Assembly (NCBI GenBank): GCA_000697055.1
Contig: JNDT01001720.1
Coordinates: forward strand, 1 to 36,372
Origin: Saksenaea vasiformis B4078
Taxonomy: Eukaryota; Mucoromycota; Mucoromycetes; Mucorales; Saksenaeaceae
Reading direction: 5' to 3'
DNA length: 36,372 nucleotides
Under the pieces are notes generated by a model. It saw nothing but the letters and a program-made list of their open reading frames with translations. It did no database searches and was not told the origin of the DNA. A program made the position numbers and the translations under genes. Position 1 is the stretch's first letter, and the number at the start of each line of letters is the position of its first letter. Shown in pieces: positions 10,250 through 22,389 of this stretch.

Positions 10250-10700
10250 TTATATGAAGCATGAGCTGTCGTATCCACTTACCCCGCGCACCGGTATGGA
10301 TGAACAAAACCTGTACTTCTTCGATGAGAGATGCGTCAGATATGGGTACTTTCGTAAAACCTCTGCAATCATGGCATGACATTCGTAACCCCCCTGCACA
10401 TGATCAAACACATATCTGTATCGATCGGCTGTTCCCAAAGCGCCGTACGCTTTCAGAAGTAGCGCTTCTAGTTGGCTTTTTTGCTCGAATACGATACCGT
10501 CCGCGTTGTAATTCGGGGGATCCCCGTAATGAGCGCCTTCAGCTTTGTCTCGCCAAAATTAAAATCGCACATCACGTCAGAGACAGTGTATGCTGCAAAT
10601 TGGAGCAACGGCCAAACCATTTCATGGCAATACGCGGTTTCACTTGTACTGAGTTGAGACGGATAGGACTTGTTGTGAACGAACTCTGAGCTGTTTAACG
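10250..10700 (-). pseudogene. Mucoromycota repetitive-family protein, frameshifted
   Basis: Minus-strand pieces in three frames follow one another in the order expected for a large uncharacterised protein family that I associate with Mucoromycota: ETAYCHEMVWPLL, then FWRDKAEGAHYG and YNADGIVFEQKSQLEALLLK, then KYPY, then EEVQVLFIHTGARG. Moving between pieces needs one extra base at about 10554-10558 (a run of four T, minus strand) and one at about 10340-10342, so the copy is broken by two single-base contractions. The ADGI...E pattern followed by a hydrophobic strand resembles the acidic core of restriction-endonuclease-like folds; that is a guess. Start and end are not defined. Confidence 0.45.
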
Positions 10701-13293
10701 CAAAGTAGAGGGTGCAGAGAGGAGCGAAGGTCAGCACCAAACCGGAATATAATAACAGCAAGGATACACTTACAGTTTAAACATTACACGCAGGTTGAAA
10801 GTAAACGTAGCTTCATCAAGCTTGTGCTCATACTCTCCTTGGAGAAGATAAGGAAAGCACGCTCTGGCATGCCCTAACAGTTCAGCGCGAAGAGTAATCT
10901 GATCGTATAGACGTTATGAATGAGTCGTTGTCGTATATATCACATATAAGGACATAGATCCACCATCCAAAGATCGGCATAATCCAAAGTCCAACTCGGG
11001 AATTCAGATCCACTGACCAGATTCGAGATTACAATCTCCGAAGGAATAGAGCAACGGGCTCGGAAATAACTCCTACGTAATCGATCTCACCAAATAAAGG
11101 AGAGACTCCAAGTATCTACTGCCTGTCGAATAACAATCAAACAAGGCGAAATCCACAGCCGTGTCATTCCAGTCTATTAAAAGTAATCGTCGCTGGAGAT
11201 CTAGGAATAAAAGCATTTATTTTGCGTCCACGATAAATCCTTTCTCAGAAGCCATACCAAATTTTCCCGCTCGGAAACCAATAAGGTTTAGGGCAGCTCC
11301 GGTGGATGTGCGGTTGGGCAAGATATGGCTCACAATCGACATATCGCTCTCTTTTCCTTTCTTTCTTTTGTAAAGTCGACTTTTTAGTATTGATGGCGCC
11401 TACTGCTTGAGGTGCCTGTTCAAACTACGGCTTTCGGCTGCTGCTCCTGTATGAATGCATTGTCCTCTGATTGACGTTGTTCGGCATGCATAGAGTAGAT
11501 GTAGTATTGTTTACACATTGCGCGGATCGTATGAAGTGATTTCAGTCTTTCCTCATCACTTCAGATAGTATGATTCCATGCGTCGTAATTGCCACGGGTG
11601 TCGGCTTGCAGAGTGTCACCCCCTGTTTATTTTGTCAGTTTGAACCCACTTGTAGAGTATATGTAACTTTTTATCATATGATGGCACAATCATGTCACTT
11701 GTTTCAGGACGGTGTTTCTGGCAATTCGCAGTGACGATATGCTTGGATGGTTCACGTAGAAACGACTGTCCTTGAAACATTTATCAAGTTCTTGGCTGTT
11801 TCTCCTTTCTCCCCTCCCTTGCGCCGCCACTGAGTTGCTGATGCTTTATTACTTCCAACCATGAACGCGATACTCTCTTGTTCGTCGGCAACCGTGACTC
11901 TGGATTGTTCATGCCGACGTATAGTATTGCTCCAATTGTTGATGGCTTATGGATATGACCAAATAAACATTACCTAGGCACTTTTCTCTGACAATCGAAA
12001 TGACGTCCCTGCGGTTGCATCTGTATCAGAGCAGTGTGTAATTACTAGTACTATGATGTTCATGTTAATTGCGCAAAATACACACGCTTTTGGGTCGTGG
12101 TCCTCTTTTTAGAACTGTTTTTATATTTGCCTATGGTATGCCGAATCCGCCCAACATCCTGCAATGACTGTAATAGAAGCTTCTTCGGGTGCTACAGGAG
12201 ATCTGTTGACGTCCAACTGTGCTACTCTCCGCGAGTTAGATGCATAAAAGACACGAACTTTCTTTGCCACGTTATAGGGATTCCGTTTGTGAGCCGGGTA
12301 AGCTTACCTTCTACCAGGTGCACATCTGTGACAGTTGATGTCTTTTCCTAATACCAATAAGATCCGCGAGACATACTTTTTTCTTTCCGAACAACTCGGC
12401 AAGCGGAAACAAACGAAATATACCGACTTGGATCACCATAATCAACGTTCAGGCAACGGTCACGCAGATCTCACAATAAAAAATAAAAAGAAAAGAGTCA
12501 TAACGAGACAGTGGTATTCGATATCATCACGTACAGATTAAGCGTACCGTGCTGAAGCCCAATGCAGGTGGATAGGTTCTGCTCACACCGCGAAAGATCT
12601 AGGTATAAACTTGTAGATTTCCATTGAAATTGTATTAATCCCGTATCGCCGGAAAAGGTCCTTTTATGGTTTGTCCGATATTCATTTATCTGCTCCTCTA
12701 ACACAGACATAACAATAAGAATTAATGAATGTTACCTAGAGGTCGCTGTGGGTAAAATAACTTTCACGAATCAAGCGAAAAAGTGAAGGTGTAACATATT
12801 TATGTCCAGTTTTCTACGCTTGACATGGACCCATGGTGCTTCTCGTAAGGTGATATAGGTCTGACAGTCAAAATCCGACACATTTCTGTACGACTATCTG
12901 ATTGTAACGCTGGATATGGCTGTGGAACTACTTTTTTCTTCATCAGCAACGATATGATAGGTCTAATTTGAAGTCCAGTCTCGGCAATGTTATTGCGCTC
13001 AACTGTCAACGCACAACACCCATTTGCATCCAACATATCCCGACGATCGTGCGTGGATCATAGTAACAAGTATCGACGGTCAATTTTTACTGAGATCATT
13101 TTGGTGGTTGATTATGTATGGTAGGAGTTTTGTATGAGAATTGTGATCGCGTTCATAATTGATGATGATGAAGAGATAAAGAAAAATCTGTCCCTGTCTG
13201 ATCTTTTTTGATTTTTTCAATCGTGTGATAATGGTCATCTCGATTTTGATTGGACGATTACTGTCGCGCTTTTAAATATTTCCACGTACTGTC

Positions 13294-13329
13294 AGCAGTT
13301 TTCTCAACTTTTGGTTGAGAAATTCTGCT
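13294..13329. repeat. imperfect hairpin
   Basis: The arms AGCAGTTTTCTCAAC and GTTGAGAAATTCTGCT pair around a TTTTG loop. There is no neighbouring gene end, so its role is unknown. Confidence 0.4.
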
Positions 13330-13724
13330 TATCGTAACGCACTCACCTTATAAATTAAAAAGGAGAACAAGGTGCATAATGCTATTGTTTTATTTTTTTT
13401 TTTTGGTTAGATATGAGATGGAATTGAAAAAACCCACGAATGACACTGATATGTGCAACCTATTCAATGAGGTACCGGGGTTATGTTCAAGCTGGGTATT
13501 ATTCAATCAGTCGTTCGTTCCACTTTCCGTACTTATCCGAACCTGAAAAGATAAACTATAAACGGCCCAATAAGGGTCACAGATAGAACAAAGACAATTG
13601 ATTGGATATATCCATCATCTTTCCCGATAAAGGCAAATCTGAAGAACCCCCAAACTTTAGTTGGCATGCCAACCTTCTTTTGTCGGAAGATAGATTTTCA
13701 CGGGCCAAGTTTGTGTTCCGATGC

Positions 13725-13735
13725 GATAAGATAAC
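13725..13735 (+). promoter_or_regulatory. overlapping GATA motifs upstream of GLT1
   Basis: GATAAGATAAC holds two HGATAR-type sites about 500 bp upstream of the GLT1 ATG. Fungal nitrogen regulators of the AreA/Nit2/Gln3 class bind such sites, and glutamate synthase is a plausible target. The motif is short, so chance occurrence is possible. Confidence 0.3.
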
Positions 13736-14034
13736 GGAAAGACAAATAGATGCCAGAAAGCTAGTCATACCCACGTACACCCGAACGTACTGACCTTTCT
13801 TTTTTCTATACGCACACACTCACATGTATATACATAGTACACAGTAGCAACATGGATAACCGGTGAAGATAGAGAATAAAACTAGTCCAAACTGATCTAC
13901 TTGTTTCGAATCAAAGATATACAGGACGGGGTTAGAAAGATGCATAAAACATGGTATATACTATGCGAAAAAGATCACATGTGACCCAAAGATCAAAGTG
14001 TCATCGTATCACCATTCATTGGTCCTTACCAAAA

Positions 14035-14040
14035 GATAAG
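14035..14040 (+). promoter_or_regulatory. GATAAG motif 197 bp upstream of GLT1
   Basis: An AGATAAG site matches the AreA/Nit2-type consensus and sits in the proximal promoter of GLT1, just before the pyrimidine-rich tract. Confidence 0.3.
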
Positions 14041-14236
14041 GAAAAAAGTCATTTTTTTTCACTCTATGTATATTTTTTTTACACGTATAAAGACAACGCC
14101 ATGTTTTTTTTTTCTCTTACCCTTTTTCTCGAAGCTTTTTTTCTTTTCTTTCTTTTGTTTTCTTTTTTTACTACTACTACTACTTTAACCCCCACTCTCT
14201 TATACATAAGTTAAAAAAGGCAATTTTTTGTATATA
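14041..14236 (+). promoter_or_regulatory. pyrimidine-rich proximal promoter / 5' UTR of GLT1
   Basis: Dense T and CT runs (for example around 14105-14180) lead up to the start codon. Such tracts are frequent in promoters and leaders of highly expressed fungal genes. TATATA lies directly before the ATG and is too close to serve as the TATA box. Confidence 0.4.
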
Positions 14237-17200
14237 ATGTCTGCCATTGAAAACAAATCATGGGCTGGTGCTATCCCTGTTGCCCAGGGCCTTTACAATC
14301 CCGAACTCGAAAAAGATGCTTGTGGTGTTGGATTTATGGTTCATGTCAAGGGCCAACGTTCACACAAGATTCTTTCCGATGCAAACAATATTCTTTGCAA
14401 TATGACTCACCGTGGTGCTAGTGGTGCCGATATTCGCGATGGTGATGGCGCAGGCGTCATGACTGGCATCCCTCATCAATTTTTCGTCAATGAAACCTCT
14501 CGTGAACTGGGAATCACTTTACCTTCGGAAGGCCAGTATGCCGTCGGCAATTTGTTTATGAAAGGCGATGTCGATAGTCTTGGAGAAAGCAAAAAAGTCT
14601 TTGAGGATCTGGCAAAGGCATTGCATCTCAAGGTGCTCGGTTGGCGTTCTGTTCCTCGTGATTCGACTATCATTGGTCCTGCCGCCAAATCAAAGGAACC
14701 TGCTATCGAACAACCTTTTGTTGTTTTGGATTCGGACACCTTTGATGAAGCCTATTTCGAACGTCAACTCTATGTCCTCCGCAAGCACGCCACCCATACG
14801 CTTACGATGAAGAAATGGTTTTATGTTTGCTCCTTGTCAAACAAAAACATCGTGTACAAAGGTCAACTTACCCCCCGTCAAGTGTATCAGTACTTCCATG
14901 ATCTGAACAACGTTCAGTACACTACTCATTTTGCTCTGGTCCATTCGCGGTTCTCCACCAATACCTTTCCCTCTTGGGATCGTGCTCAACCGATGCGTTG
15001 GTGTGCCCATAATGGTAAGACCTTGTGTAACTCAATGAAATCAATCTAACCATTGCCACGTGAAAAAAAACTTTAGGTGAAATTAATACCCTTCGTGGTA
15101 ACAAAAATTGGATGCGTTCTCGTGAAGGCGTGATGACGTCTGACAAGTTTGGTGATGAACTTGAGCTGCTTTACCCTATTATTGAAGAAGGTGGTTCCGA
15201 CTCGGCTGCGTTTGATAACGTTCTGGAACTCTTGGTTATCAACGGCGTCTTGACTCTTCCGGAAGCTGTGATGATGATGATTCCTGAAGCCTGGCAAAAC
15301 AATGAGGCGATGGCTCCCGAGATGAAAGCCTTTTACCAATGGGCCGCTTCTTTGATGGAGCCATGGGATGGTCCCGCGCTCTTTACCTTCTCCGATGGTC
15401 GCTACTGTGGTGCTTCGCTTGATCGCAACGGTCTTCGCCCCTGTCGGTTTTACGTTACATCGGATGATATCATGATTTGTGCTTCCGAAGTCGGTACTGT
15501 TTTTGTTGATCCCGAGACCATTGTCCAAAAAGGTCGTCTGCAGCCCGGTCGCATGCTTTTGGTCGATACTGTCGAAGGTGTCATTGTCGATGACAAGCAG
15601 CTTAAGCGTCAGACAGCTTCCAAGTTCAAGTTTGGTGAATGGCTCAAGAATCAAAAAATCATCCTCAACGATATTGTGCAAAAGGCCCGCACTGTCGCTC
15701 CTTTCGAGGCTCAGTTGGATGAAACAACGGTTCACACAGATCCACGTCTCAAGGCTTTTGGCTACACACTCGAACAACTCAACCTCATCATGATCCCCAT
15801 GTCCTCCACTGGAAAGGAAGCTCTTGGTTCCATGGGTAACGACGCTGCTTTGGCTTGTCTGGCTGAACAGCCTCGCTTGATCTACGAGTACTTCCGTGAA
15901 CTTTTCGCCCAGGTCACCAATCCTCCCATCGATCCTATTCGTGAGGAGATCGTCATGTCGCTCGAGTGCTACGTTGGTCCCGAAGGAAACATTCTGGAGA
16001 TTGATGAGAGACAGTGCCATAAACTTACTCTGCCTTCTCCCATCCTCTCCATGGAAGAGTTTGCCGCTGTGAAGAACATGTCTCAGTTCTATCCCGAATG
16101 GAAGGTAGCCACCATCGACATCACCTTTGCCAAGGCCGACGGTGTGCAGGGTTACGTAGATGCGCTGGAACGTACCTGCAAGGATGTCTCGGATGCCATC
16201 GATAACGGTTACAAGGCTATCGTCCTGTCCGATCGTGCCGTCTCGGCAGACCGTGTTGCAATTTCCTCGCTCATTGCCGTCGGTGGCGTTCATCACCATT
16301 TGGTCCGAAACAAGCAGCGCAGCCGCATTGCTTTGATGGTCGAAACCGCTGAAGCAAGAGAAGTGCATCATTTCTGTGTCTTGCTTGGCTATGGTGCTGA
16401 TGCCATTTGCCCATACCTTGCCATGGAAGCCATGATGAAACTTCATCGCGAAGGTGCTGTCCACGAAGGTCTGACTCCGGAGAAACTGATCTACAACTTC
16501 AAGAAGGGTATTGACAATGGTATTCTCAAGGTCATGTCGAAGATGGGTATCTCTACTCTCGCTTCCTACAAGGGTGCACAGATCTTTGAGGCTCTCGGTA
16601 TTGACGACTCTGTCATTTCTCGCTGCTTTGCTGGTACAGCATCTCGTATCAAGGGTGTTACCTTTGACATCTTTGCGCATGATGCACTGACCCTGCATGA
16701 GAGCGGTTATCCTTCGCGAAACACTGTGCAGCCCGTGACCTTACCTGAATCTGGCGAGTACCACTGGCGCGATGGCGGTGAACCACACATTGCGGATCCC
16801 ACCGGTATTGCCAACCTCCAGGATGCTGTTCGTCAAAAGAACCAGAACTCTTATGATGCCTATACCCGTAATGCCTACGAAGCTATCAAGAAATGTACGC
16901 TGCGTGGTATGCTGGAATTTGACTACGAAAAGGCCAAACCAATTCCTATCGAACAAGTTGAGCCTTGGAATGAGATTGTCAAGCGCTTTGTCACGGGTGC
17001 CATGTCTTACGGTTCCATTTCTATGGAGGCCCACTCTTCGCTTGCTATTGCCATGAACAAGCTTGGTGGTAAATCGAACACGGGTGAAGGTGGTGAGAAG
17101 CCTGAGCGTTCCATTATCCGCGAGAATGGTGACAACTTGCGATCGGCTATCAAACAAGTTGCTTCTGGTCGTTTCGGCGTTACTTCCTTCTACCTTTCGG

Positions 17201-20200
17201 ACTCGGATGAGCTTCAGATCAAGATGGCTCAAGGTGCTAAGCCAGGTGAAGGTGGTGAATTGGCCGGTGGTAAGGTCTCTGAGGAGATCGCTAGTACTCG
17301 TAAGACTACACCTGGTATCGGTTTGATCTCGCCTCCGCCTCACCACGACATTTACTCGATTGAGGATCTCAAGCAGTTGATCTACGATCTCAAGTGTGCC
17401 AGTCCACGCTCTCGTGTTTCTGTCAAGCTCGTGTCTGAAGTGGGTGTGGGTATTGTTGCCAGTGGTGTCGCCAAAGCACGCGCAGATCATATTTTGATTT
17501 CTGGTCATGACGGTGGTACTGGTGCTTCCCGCTGGACAGGTATCAAGTATGCTGGTTTACCTTGGGAACTGGGTCTTGCCGAAACACATCAAACCCTGGT
17601 CCTCAACGATCTCCGTGGACGCGTGATTGTTCAGACAGATGGTCAGATCAAGACAGGTCGTGATATTGCTGTTGCTTGTCTGCTCGGTGCAGAAGAATGG
17701 GGTTTCGCCACAACACCTTTGATTGCTTTGGGTTGTACGATGATGCGCAAATGCCACTTGGTAAGGATGATTAGGAAAAAAAAAAGAAGGAATTGCTGTT
17801 TTACTGATGCTTGTTCCATAGAACACGTGTCCTGTTGGTATTGCTACGCAGGATCCTGAACTTCGCAAGAAATTCGAAGGTTCACCTGAACACGTTGTTA
17901 ACTTCTTCTATTATTTGGCTGAAGAACTCCGTGGTTACATGGCCAAGCTAGGTTTCCGTTCAATCAATGACATGGTGGGCCGTGCTGAATTCCTCAAGGT
18001 GAATGATTCTCTGCGCACCTACAAGACGGCCAACCTGGATCTCTCACCCATCCTGACACCCGCTGCTTCTCTTCGTCCTGGTGTGGCTGGCCACTGTGTG
18101 AGCAAGCAGAAGCACAACCTTCATATCCGTCTTGACAACTATCTGATTGAGGAAGCCGAACCAGCCCTGCTGAACAAGGAACGTGTGACCATCGACACCC
18201 CCGTCGTCAACACCGACCGTGCGCTTGGTACCACCCTTTCCTATCAGGTATCAAAGCGCCACGGAGAGAAGGGTCTTCCCGAGGATACCATCCACGTCAA
18301 GCTGACGGGTTCAGCTGGCCAATCCCTTGGTGCTTTCTTGGCTCCTGGTATCTTCTTCGAATTGGAAGGTGATGCCAACGACTACGTCGGCAAGGGTCTC
18401 TCTGGCGGTAAGATTGCTATCTACCCACCCAAGAATTCCGCATTCAAGTCGGAGGAGAACGTTATTGTGGGCAACGTCTGTTTGTACGGTGCCACCAGTG
18501 GCAAGGCGTTCTTCCGTGGTATTGCCGCCGAACGTTTCTGTGTCCGTAACTCTGGTGCATCCGCCGTTTGTGAAGGTGTCGGCGACCATGGCTGTGAGTA
18601 CATGACAGGTGGACGCGTAGTCATTCTTGGTAGCACCGGACGAAACTTCGCCGCAGGTATGTCTGGTGGTATCACCTATGTGCTCGATCTCCACGGTACT
18701 TTCAAGGCCAACGTGAATACCGAAATGGTCGAACTGGAGACAGTAAACGACGCCGAACGCATTGCTGAACTGCGTGACCTTATCGAAGACCATCGCCATT
18801 ACACCGGTTCCGAGATTGCCGATCGCGTCCTCAAGAGCTTCAATGAATACTTGCCGAAATTCGTCATGGTTATGCCTACGGAGTACCGTGAATTGCTGAT
18901 GAAGCAACGAGCAGCCGCCGCCGCCGCCGCGGTCCAGCCAATGGAAGAAGTGAAGGAAGCACAACCTTGCAAGCGAAAGGCAGCAGAACCCGCAGTTGAG
19001 GATCTGGAAGACAGCATCATGGATGAAGATACCATTTTGAAACGTCGTGCCAAACTCGACAAGGTCAAGGGTTTCATGAAATACAAGCGTCGCAACGAAC
19101 CCTACCGCAATGCTAAGAAGCGTGCCGGCGACTGGGAAGAAATCAATAACCGTCTTTCGCGACCTCAGCTTCATGAACAGGCCGCTCGCTGTATGGACTG
19201 TGGTGTGCCCTTCTGTCAATCCGAAACAGGCTGTCCCATTGGTAACATCATTCCAAAGTGGAACGAGTTGATCTACAAGGATAATTGGAAGGATGCTTTG
19301 GATCGTCTTATGATGACAAACAACTTCCCCGAATTCACTGGTAAGTTAACTCGCACATTCTTAAAAAAAACCTATTTTTACTAATCTGGGCAATGTTTAC
19401 ATAGGCCGCGTTTGCCCTGCTCCTTGCGAAGGTGCCTGTGTTCTTGGTATCTCTGAGCCTCCTGTTGCCATCAAGAGCATCGAATGCGCCATCATTGACC
19501 GCGGTTTTGAAGAAGGTTGGATCGTTCCCCGTCCCCCTATCCAGCGTACTGGCAAGAAAGTGGCGGTCATCGGTTCTGGTCCCGCTGGTTTGGCTGCTGC
19601 TGATCAATTGAACAAGGCAGGCCACTCGGTGACAGTCTATGACCGCAACGACCGCATGGGTGGTTTGTTGATGTATGGTATCCCCAACATGAAGCTTGAC
19701 AAGAAGGTTGTCCAACGTCGTCTCGATCTTCTGGCCGCTGAAGGTGTCACCTTTGTGCCACGAACCCATGTTGGCGCTGACAACGAGAGCACCACCTATT
19801 CTGTTAGCACTCCTGGTACGCAAGTACTCGATGTCAATACCCTCCGTGCCAACAACGATGCCTTGATTGTGGCAACTGGCGCCACTTGGCCACGCAACCT
19901 CGAGATTCCTGGACGTGATTTGGCTGGTATCCACTATGCAATGGAATTCCTTCACGGTAACACCAAGAGTTTGCTGGATCATCAGTTGAAGAAGGATGAT
20001 TATCTGAGCGCCAAAGACAAGCATGTGATCGTCATTGGTGGTGGCGATACGGGTAATGACTGTATTGGTACCTCTGTTCGTCATGGCTGCAAGTCTGTCG
20101 TTAACTTCGAACTGCTCCCACAACCCCCTGCAACTCGTGGTAAGGACAACCCATGGCCCCAGTTTCCCCGCGTGTTCAAGGTCGATTATGGTCACGCCGA

Positions 20201-20687
20201 AGTCCAAGCACACTTTGGAAAGGACCCTCGTGAATACTGTGTTCTCTCCAAGGAATTCATTTCCGATGGTGAGGGCAACGTCAAGGGTATCAAGACGGTG
20301 CGCGTGGAATGGACAAAAGATGCCAGTGGCCGCTGGTCGATGAAGGAAGTCCCAGGCTCTGAACAAGTATTCGAAGCTGATTTGGTCTTGCTTTCTATGG
20401 GTTTCTTGGGTCCTGAAGAAGCTGTAATCAAACAATTGTCCCTCAAGCAGGATGCCCGAAAGAACATTGAAACACCCAAGGGCAAATACAGTACCTCAGC
20501 CGAAGGTGTGTTTGCTGCTGGTGATTGCCGCCGGGGTCAGTCCTTGATTGTCTGGGGTATCAACGAAGGCCGACAATGCGCACGCGAAGTAGACCACTTC
20601 TTGATGGGCAACACTTACCTGCCAGTAGCAGGTGGTATCAACCAACGCTCTGTGAAATCCAATACTCTTATCACCGCTCGCGCCTAA
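14237..20687 (+). CDS. GLT1: NADH-dependent glutamate synthase (GOGAT), complete
   Basis: Converts glutamine plus 2-oxoglutarate to two glutamates using NADH, the assimilation step after glutamine synthetase. Four exons, 14237-15014, 15077-17760, 17822-19340 and 19405-20687, encode 2087 residues, close to yeast Glt1. Order of domains: a 28-residue propeptide, then the Ntn amidotransferase nucleophile Cys29 (EKDACGVGF); central and FMN-binding synthase domains ([13 protein letters not shown] near residue 1005); the 3Fe-4S cysteines C1146-x5-C1152-x4-C1157, split by intron 2; a GXGXG helix domain near 1400-1450; a linker with an Ala run near 1517; a small-subunit-like part with CMDCGVPFC near 1610; an FAD site GSGPAG near 1716; and a nucleotide site GGGDTG near 1872. 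The reading frame is intact. ATG at 14237 is chosen because it sets the propeptide correctly. Confidence 0.97.
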
Positions 20688-20741
20688 AAAAAGAAATTCA
20701 TTGTAAAAACAGTAACTTGTACAGTCGAAAACATAACTTAG

Positions 20742-20747
20742 AATAAA
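20742..20747 (+). terminator. polyadenylation signal of GLT1
   Basis: AATAAA lies 55 bp after the GLT1 stop codon in AT-rich sequence, the usual place for a cleavage and polyadenylation signal. Confidence 0.5.
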
Positions 20748-21315
20748 ATAGTTTGGCAAAGAAAACGACATAAAAGTGTGTCATCGAATTTGGTGTTAGA
20801 TTCAAATGAAAGAGCCTAATCATTGCGCTCCAAGTGTCAGCGGAGAGACGTTTTAATGAGCCATGTGTCCATGTATATGATTTTAGTGAGGTTCTATCAG
20901 TACGAGGAAAGTCCTGGAAAGGCATTAGGAGACTTTCGGCCGCTTAGGTTCAACCTCCAGATTGTCGTCGTCAGTTGCTAAACCTTTTCTGTTGTCGTGT
21001 CCATGGCCGTAAAAGCGAGCATAAACTTAAATGGCCTCCATCTTAGCATATTCACAGCTATTAACCATATGCACTTGTTCTTGGACAATAGGACTTCATT
21101 CAGATTCGATTAGATGGCTACATATATTCTTACGATCATTAAGACATTGCAATAGGTATCTAAACACTATAGATATTGTGGTAGATTTCTGTAGTCTGAA
21201 TAACTCGTTTATTTCTGCATAAACATCTACTAAAAGACTCAAACCATTCACCAACTATTTGTCTTTTTACTAATTTTTCAGTTATATCGGAAAACTGCTT
21301 TTGTTCTGGATGCTC
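20748..21315. other. spacer after GLT1
   Basis: No open frame above about 75 residues and no recognisable motif. GGTTCAACCTC at about 20947 resembles a tRNA B box, but no A box or cloverleaf fits around it. Confidence 0.45.
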
Positions 21316-21773
21316 TCAGTCCGGAGGTTCCACCACTTGCGTTAAATCGTCGTCTCCCGCCGCCTGTTCCCGTTCAATGCGCTCGATAAGTTCCACAGTG
21401 CACCGTGCAATCATCTTGATGTTCCATGTCCATGTAGAGTATTTTACGTAATTCTGGTAACTGACTGAAGTTACGTGGAATGATGACAGTGCTGGTTCTC
21501 GTAACACGACATGTCTACCGCACCGGCCCGTCCAAAATGACGGCCGTCATTTTTAAACCCAAACATAGTACCAGTAAGTATTCGGTACTCATCATCATCA
21601 TGATAGGTATGCCCACCACATTGTGAGAGACCGACTACCTCGAGACTTTGGAGATTGTCTTTGCCTGATCCTTGTGAAACAAGCGACTGCAACATAGCTT
21701 TGAGAGCAATAGGCAGTTCCAAATTCTGCTCTTTCGGAAATTTTGTTTCGGTTTCTCTTGTGAAAACCTTCAC
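21316..21773 (-). pseudogene. fragment of a repetitive-family gene (C-terminal part)
   Basis: A minus-strand frame from 21773 (LELPIALKAMLQSLV, then TGTMFGFKNDGRHFGRAG) gives way after about 21510 to another frame reading RVTRTSTVIIPRNFSQLPEL. A third frame continues to a stop at 21316 (KMIARCTVELIERIEREQA). Taken in order, these resemble the C-terminal half of the uncharacterised Mucoromycota family also seen at 10250-10700 and 33710-34202. The frame changes, the absence of an N-terminal half and the short length point to a relic. An intron could explain the second frame change but not clearly the first. The family assignment is tentative. Confidence 0.35.
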
Positions 21774-21862
21774 AGACTCACCAGCGCCCTAGCCCAACCT
21801 CCTTTTGCAGAACACCGTATCAAGGCAGCGACCCTGTAGTGTATCCCCAAGGGAAATTGCTA

Positions 21863-22173
21863 GGGACACTCCAACGGGACACTCCAGCTTCCTCAAGAGC
21901 GAAAGCTTCTGAGATAAACAACCCATTTGTTTCTTTCCAAGGATTGATGGAATACGATGTTGTTCGTATTGCTGGAGCGCTGCGAACGGTGGTGGTGGCC
22001 GGAAGTTGGGAAGCTTTTAAATGTGGAAGTGTTCAATAAAAAAGTAGCGAAACATGTTCAAGGTAAATAGCTAATCTTTGACTTCAGACTATTTTAAATG
22101 ACGCAGATATTACGAGATCCTGAGTGGTTTGGCATAAAATCCGCCTGATGGAATGTCCTTTTTGGAGTGTCCC
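21863..22173. mobile_element. 311-bp TIR element with TA target duplication (Tc1/mariner-type MITE)
   Basis: The left end begins GGGACACTCCAACGGGACAC and the right end, read inward on the minus strand, begins GGGACACTCCAAAAAGGACA. The inverted repeats therefore match over about 25 bp with few differences, and each contains the GGGACACTCC motif or a variant of it twice. The element is flanked on both sides by TA (21861-21862 and 22174-22175), the target-site duplication of Tc1/mariner elements. The interior holds only a 66-residue frame starting outside the element and no transposase, so it would move only with help from an autonomous relative. Confidence 0.7.
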
Positions 22174-22389
22174 TAGTAATTCGCATTGTTCAAGCAGGTG
22201 TATTCTCTTTATGACATCAGTTTTGCTATATTCTCCTAATGACCCTGGAGCTTATCGCGCTGCTGAAGCTCGGATAACATTATACGTGTTCAGCCCTTTC
22301 CTTAGGACTTGGATATTGGAATGGGTGACTATTTTTTAGAGCCCCTCAATCGCGTGTGCTTGGCAAAACCCACACTTTCTTTGTCCATG

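Larger units (their letters stand above)
10762..14236. other. long gene-poor stretch upstream of GLT1
   Basis: About 3.5 kb with only short frames (84 residues or fewer) on both strands, none with a recognisable motif. Minus-strand frames at 12498-12710 and 12800-13036 have ordinary composition but no family match or splice link. Structures noted separately: a hairpin at 13294-13329, GATA sites, and a pyrimidine-rich tract next to the GLT1 start. A T run lies near 13387-13402. Confidence 0.45.

Noticed and set aside
15073..16698. 541-residue minus-strand open frame opposite GLT1
   Set aside because: It lies wholly antisense to conserved GLT1 exon 2, has no family motif and reflects the codon bias of GLT1. 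Similar antisense frames at 18311-19219 and 19335-20435 were dropped for the same reason.
20940..20960. tRNA B-box-like GGTTCAACCTC
   Set aside because: No matching A box, acceptor stem or anticodon arm could be folded around it.
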